Assembly (NCBI RefSeq): GCF_900103665.1
Contig: NZ_FNGY01000003.1
Span: 186,001 to 250,000, forward strand
Direction: 5' to 3'
DNA from: Pedobacter steynii
GTDB taxonomy: Bacteria; Bacteroidota; Bacteroidia; Sphingobacteriales; Sphingobacteriaceae
DNA: 64,000 nucleotides
Position 1 is the first letter of the stretch. Every line of letters starts with the position of its first letter. A model generated the notes under the pieces. The model was not told the DNA's origin. It searched no databases and saw nothing but the letters and a program-made list of their open reading frames with translations. Both the position numbers and the translations under genes were made by a program. This document shows positions 60,949 through 64,000 of this stretch, piece by piece.

Positions 60949-60991
60949 AGGACAGGCTGGTCAGGTATTAAATAAGTACAGCTGTCCTTTT
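60949..60991 (+). terminator. Terminator after cassette 4
   Basis: Arms GGACAGGCTG and CAGCTGTCC are followed by TTTT. This closes the cassette array before the convergent peptidase gene ends at 61013. Confidence 0.7.
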
Positions 60992-61012
60992 CATGATTTC
61001 AATTTGATTTTT

Positions 61013-63817
61013 CTATTTTGTTTCCGGGTCCATCACCACCTCAATCAAGTTACCCTGGTTAAAAATATCTTTAGTAAATGACCGTATCATTTCAGGTGTA
61101 ATGGATGATATGATTTTGTCATAACCTGTTATCCAGTCTACACCATAGAATAATATTGCTCCTTGATATCCATTCCAGTATTTCGCATCTTTTTTAGAAA
61201 TACTTTCCCTATAGTCCTTTAGCAAATTCTGCTTTACCTTCTCTACTTTTTCTTGGTCAGGCCCCTTATCCATGATCATTTTAAGCTCCCTGTAAACAAT
61301 ATCAATCAGCTTTTTCTTTTTTATTGGGTTTGGATCAGTATCAAAATTTACCTGAAAAAGAAATCTTTCTGTTGGATGTTTCATCAACTCACCACTCACA
61401 CCAACACCATAACTGCCCCCTTCCTGCTCCCGTATAGTCTCAGTAAATATCATTTTCAGAATCTCCGAACTAATGGACATTAATACACTATTCTCTGCGG
61501 TATAAGGGATTTCACCAGTATATCCAATCGTAATGGACGATTGCGGCGTTTCCATTTTTTTATTGAAGTGTCTTTTTACAATCCCTTGGGGTGGATAGAT
61601 CCTATGATCTAATATTTTTCCTAGTTTGTTTGTTGAAGGCAATCCCCCCAACCAGATTTCAGCAAGAACTTTGACGCTGTCTTCGTTTAAATTCCCACTC
61701 ATAATGAAGGTAAACCCATTGGCATTTCCAAAATGTTCTTCGTGCAGCCTATTGATCCTCTCATAGTCTACTTTATCCAAAACCTTTGGATTATTAAGAG
61801 ACAATGCTCGAGGGTGATGATTGCTCATGATAGAGACCAATGTATCTGCATAAACCGTTTGTGGGTTTACGGAGCGTGATTGATTTCTCTCTTGTTGCTT
61901 ATGTTTCCAGTTGCCAAAAGCTTCCTGCTCATTTTTAAATTTTGTCATCTTTAAATAGATATTCTGAAAAAGGATTTTTGGATGTAAGATTGTGCCATTA
62001 CCAGTTATTGATTCAAAATTTTTATCAAGCTTACTCTGGACCTGGGCCCGGCCATTGATCCCTTCAAAAGTACTTAATGATGCAATGTTAGTATAAGCCA
62101 TCGCAGATGGAAGATCATCCATCACGACCGTAGAATAGCCTCCCGCTTTAAATCCATAAATATAAACCGAGGGCTCGTCATAACCGGTTTTCTTAAACCA
62201 AACCTCTATGCCATTAGAAAGCGACCATTTAGTAAAACCAAAAGGAGCTATATTTTTTTCTGTTTTAATCACCTTACCGCGAGCAGGAATTTTTAAAGTG
62301 GTTAAATCATTAGACTTTTCGTCCTTTATCCAAGGCTTCAACCTCGTCTGCTTAACTTCTTCCCAGATTTTTATAATATCGGATTTACTGGGCAGCAGAA
62401 GACCTTCTTTGACGGGATACAAAATTTCAAAAGCCATGTTCCTATCCTGAATATATTTTTTTGCGTAAAAGTTCAGGGTATCAACGCTAAGTTCATTAAG
62501 AATACTCCTGGTCATAAGATATCTCCATTCAGGTGTTGGAGAAATGTCTCCATTTAGAAATTGTCCCACATATTCCCTAGAGTATTCAAAAGTGTTTCTA
62601 TTTTTCCGGTCATAGTATTGCGATTCGTTGTGAGTTAAATTGAAATCTTTAATCGAATATTCGAATTCATTTTTACTGAAGCCGAACCTGCGCATTCGTT
62701 CGCATTCCTGCAAACCAGTTCTTAGGGCAGTTTTGAGGTCATTATTTGGAGCGTCTATGTTTAAATTCCACGCTGGTCTTGAAGATACTGAATAGTTTCC
62801 CATGATGGCACTTAGAGAATTAGTAGCCTTATTTTCCCTTGCCATTTCAGCAAAACGTTCATTCAGCATATTGCTGACAATCCTGTTGATAAGCATGATT
62901 TTAAAATATTGTTGGCTTTCCTTTTTACTGGCTTCAACAGTATCCAGTTTCCAATAGACAACGGCTGACGTATTCCTGATTTCTGGATCAGAAGTAATTG
63001 CTATGATTGGCTGTTTATTATCTGGAATCGTAAAATATTTGCGTGAAGTAGGATTTGATGGCTTGGGGATATCAGAAAAAACGTGTTTAAGTTTGGCTTC
63101 TACCTCGTCCACATCGAAATCTCCAACAACAACTATGCCTTGCAAGTCCGGTCTGTACCATTTCTTATAATAGTTTTTAAGCTCTTGCGGTTTGAAATTA
63201 TTGACTACCTCCATCAACCCAATAGGCAGTCTATTGGCGTACGGTGTGCCCTCAAAGAGTTTTGGTAATATTTGATTTTCCTGTACACGTAAATAGCTGG
63301 AAGATCTCGTCCGCCATTCTTCCCGTATAACACCCCTTTCTTCATCAATATCCTTATCATTGTTGAGGATAAAGCCCGACCAGTCATGCAGGATAATTAA
63401 CGCGGTATCTAGGATCCCAGGTCTATTTAAAGGAATATTAGTTAGCTTATAAACCGTTTCATCATAGCCCGTGTAAGCATTTATATTGGCGCCAAACTTA
63501 ATTCCTTTCTTTTCAAGCTCCGTAATTAACATATTTCCAGGAAAGTGTTTAGTTCCGTTAAATGCCATATGTTCCAGAAAATGTGCCAGTCCGCGCTGAT
63601 TTTCTTCTTCAAGTACTGAACCCACCTTTTGAGCAATATAAAAATCTGCCTGGTTCTTTGGAATAGTATTGTGACGGATGTAATAGGTCAGGCCATTACT
63701 TAGTTTTCCGATTCTTACTGCGGTATCCCTTGGAATGACTTGGCCCAAAGTATTGAAAATGCCTAGACTAGTAGATAACGCCATAATTGTCAGGAATATT
63801 TTTATCTTATTTTTCAT
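61013..63817 (-). CDS. M16-family zinc peptidase (PqqL-like)
   Basis: A 934-residue insulinase-family metallopeptidase. The start at 63817 (MKNKIKIFLTIMALSTSLGI) gives a signal peptide; an in-frame TTG at 63835 is less likely. The zinc motif HxxEH is visible as LAHFLEHMAFNGT near residue 80, with the third ligand Glu in DIDEERGVIREEW near residue 155. A second, inactive M16 domain follows, with the SIVMSGNLNED-type region near residue 680. Such enzymes are usually periplasmic or lipid-anchored and degrade peptides. It is convergent with the cassette array and follows a DUF3738-type gene. Confidence 0.9.
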   Translation of the reverse strand: MKNKIKIFLTIMALSTSLGIFNTLGQVIPRDTAVRIGKLSNGLTYYIRHNTIPKNQADFYIAQKVGSVLEEENQRGLAHFLEHMAFNGTKHFPGNMLITELEKKGIKFGANINAYTGYDETVYKLTNIPLNRPGILDTALIILHDWSGFILNNDKDIDEERGVIREEWRTRSSSYLRVQENQILPKLFEGTPYANRLPIGLMEVVNNFKPQELKNYYKKWYRPDLQGIVVVGDFDVDEVEAKLKHVFSDIPKPSNPTSRKYFTIPDNKQPIIAITSDPEIRNTSAVVYWKLDTVEASKKESQQYFKIMLINRIVSNMLNERFAEMARENKATNSLSAIMGNYSVSSRPAWNLNIDAPNNDLKTALRTGLQECERMRRFGFSKNEFEYSIKDFNLTHNESQYYDRKNRNTFEYSREYVGQFLNGDISPTPEWRYLMTRSILNELSVDTLNFYAKKYIQDRNMAFEILYPVKEGLLLPSKSDIIKIWEEVKQTRLKPWIKDEKSNDLTTLKIPARGKVIKTEKNIAPFGFTKWSLSNGIEVWFKKTGYDEPSVYIYGFKAGGYSTVVMDDLPSAMAYTNIASLSTFEGINGRAQVQSKLDKNFESITGNGTILHPKILFQNIYLKMTKFKNEQEAFGNWKHKQQERNQSRSVNPQTVYADTLVSIMSNHHPRALSLNNPKVLDKVDYERINRLHEEHFGNANGFTFIMSGNLNEDSVKVLAEIWLGGLPSTNKLGKILDHRIYPPQGIVKRHFNKKMETPQSSITIGYTGEIPYTAENSVLMSISSEILKMIFTETIREQEGGSYGVGVSGELMKHPTERFLFQVNFDTDPNPIKKKKLIDIVYRELKMIMDKGPDQEKVEKVKQNLLKDYRESISKKDAKYWNGYQGAILFYGVDWITGYDKIISSITPEMIRSFTKDIFNQGNLIEVVMDPETK

Positions 63818-63873
63818 TAAAATTTCTTTAAACAATTACCTGAATAAGTAAATGTTGTTTGCCTTTAAATGGT

Positions 63874-64000
63874 TTATTTCTTTAATTGCTGATTTGTATG
63901 ATTTTCAGTCAAAACAAAGACTTCCAGCTCTCTCTGCTCTTCTTTTAGGTCGAGACCAAAACCTTGAAGCGCTATCCGTAATTCAGGGATGTTTTTCCAG
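63874..64000 (-). CDS. DUF3738-type protein, C-terminus only
   Basis: The frame enters from the right edge of the window and stops at TAA 63874-63876, giving 41 residues: WKNIPELRIALQGFGLDLK then EEQRELEVFVLTE. The pattern L-x5-GL-x2-K-x4-EVxVL resembles the C-terminal end of DUF3738/TIGR03435 proteins, which in Bacteroidota are often fused to TlpA-like thioredoxin domains. It is 56 bp upstream of the M16 peptidase start on the same strand, so the two are likely cotranscribed. The rest of the gene is outside the window. Confidence 0.6.
   Translation of the reverse strand, partial: WKNIPELRIALQGFGLDLKEEQRELEVFVLTENHTNQQLKK

Noticed and set aside
61013..63835. TTG start for the M16 peptidase at 63835.
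   Set aside because: The ATG 18 bp further in begins a normal signal peptide (MKNKIKIF), so the longer form is unlikely.

Overview
The window looks like a chromosomal segment of a Bacteroidota bacterium of the Sphingobacteriaceae, most like Pedobacter. This rests on a DUF6266-type protein, a DUF3738-type C-terminus, a capsule-locus NusG paralogue of the UpxY kind, weak or absent Shine-Dalgarno sequences, lipoprotein signals of the LxxC type followed by lysines, and moderate G+C. The assignment is inference; no rRNA gene is present to confirm it. No tRNA, rRNA, CRISPR array, insertion sequence or phage gene was recognised.

Layout. (1) 1-7.8 kb: a catabolic cluster on the minus strand (RraA-like aldolase, secreted GH2 glycosidase, DgoD-like acid-sugar dehydratase, SDR dehydrogenase, then a lipoprotein cut by the window edge), divergent from an AraC regulator across a gap holding a clean palindrome. 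Together the enzymes could form an oxidative galactose/galactonate route. (2) 8.0-10.9 kb: a tight three-gene plus-strand operon of unknown function: a coiled-coil protein, a two-TM coiled-coil membrane protein, and a membrane-anchored Ppx/GppA-like actin-fold protein. (3) 11.1-18.2 kb: mixed single genes: an HTH-Fic protein with six operator-like half-sites in front and Gln in place of the catalytic His, an SDR, a ClpP paralogue, an ECF sigma factor with a small partner, a MiaE-like hydroxylase, a lone glycosyltransferase and two regulators.

(4) 18.5-51.1 kb: one very large exopolysaccharide locus, all on the minus strand and read from 51 kb down to 18.5 kb. It starts with Wza- and Wzc-type export proteins and a NusG/UpxY-like antiterminator. 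It continues with a nucleotide-sugar dehydrogenase, acyltransferase, Wzx flippase, aminotransferases, glycosyltransferases, a PglC-like initiating transferase and a Wzy-like polymerase. Next comes a set of amino-acid-handling enzymes (HisC-like, HAD, ATP-grasp, AsnB-like, two FemAB-like proteins, a PhyH oxygenase). It ends with a CapD/FlaA1-type protein. A secreted pectate lyase sits inside the locus next to a UDP-glucuronate 4-epimerase, so the polymer may contain galacturonate and carry its own lyase.

(5) 51.2-58.5 kb: a double-frameshift pseudogene, a DUF6266 protein, an amino acid permease, a Cys-rich TonB-like protein, an alpha/beta hydrolase, and a small TetR regulon (LLM flavin oxidoreductase, a 100-residue protein, TetR) with three matching operators. 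(6) 58.8-64 kb: a MauE/DoxX-like membrane protein followed by four tandem cassettes, each an ~80-bp conserved leader plus a small (about 79-residue) Cys-containing protein of unknown family, and then, convergently, an M16 zinc peptidase and the end of a DUF3738-type gene. The cassette array and the Ppx-like membrane operon are the best candidates for undescribed systems.
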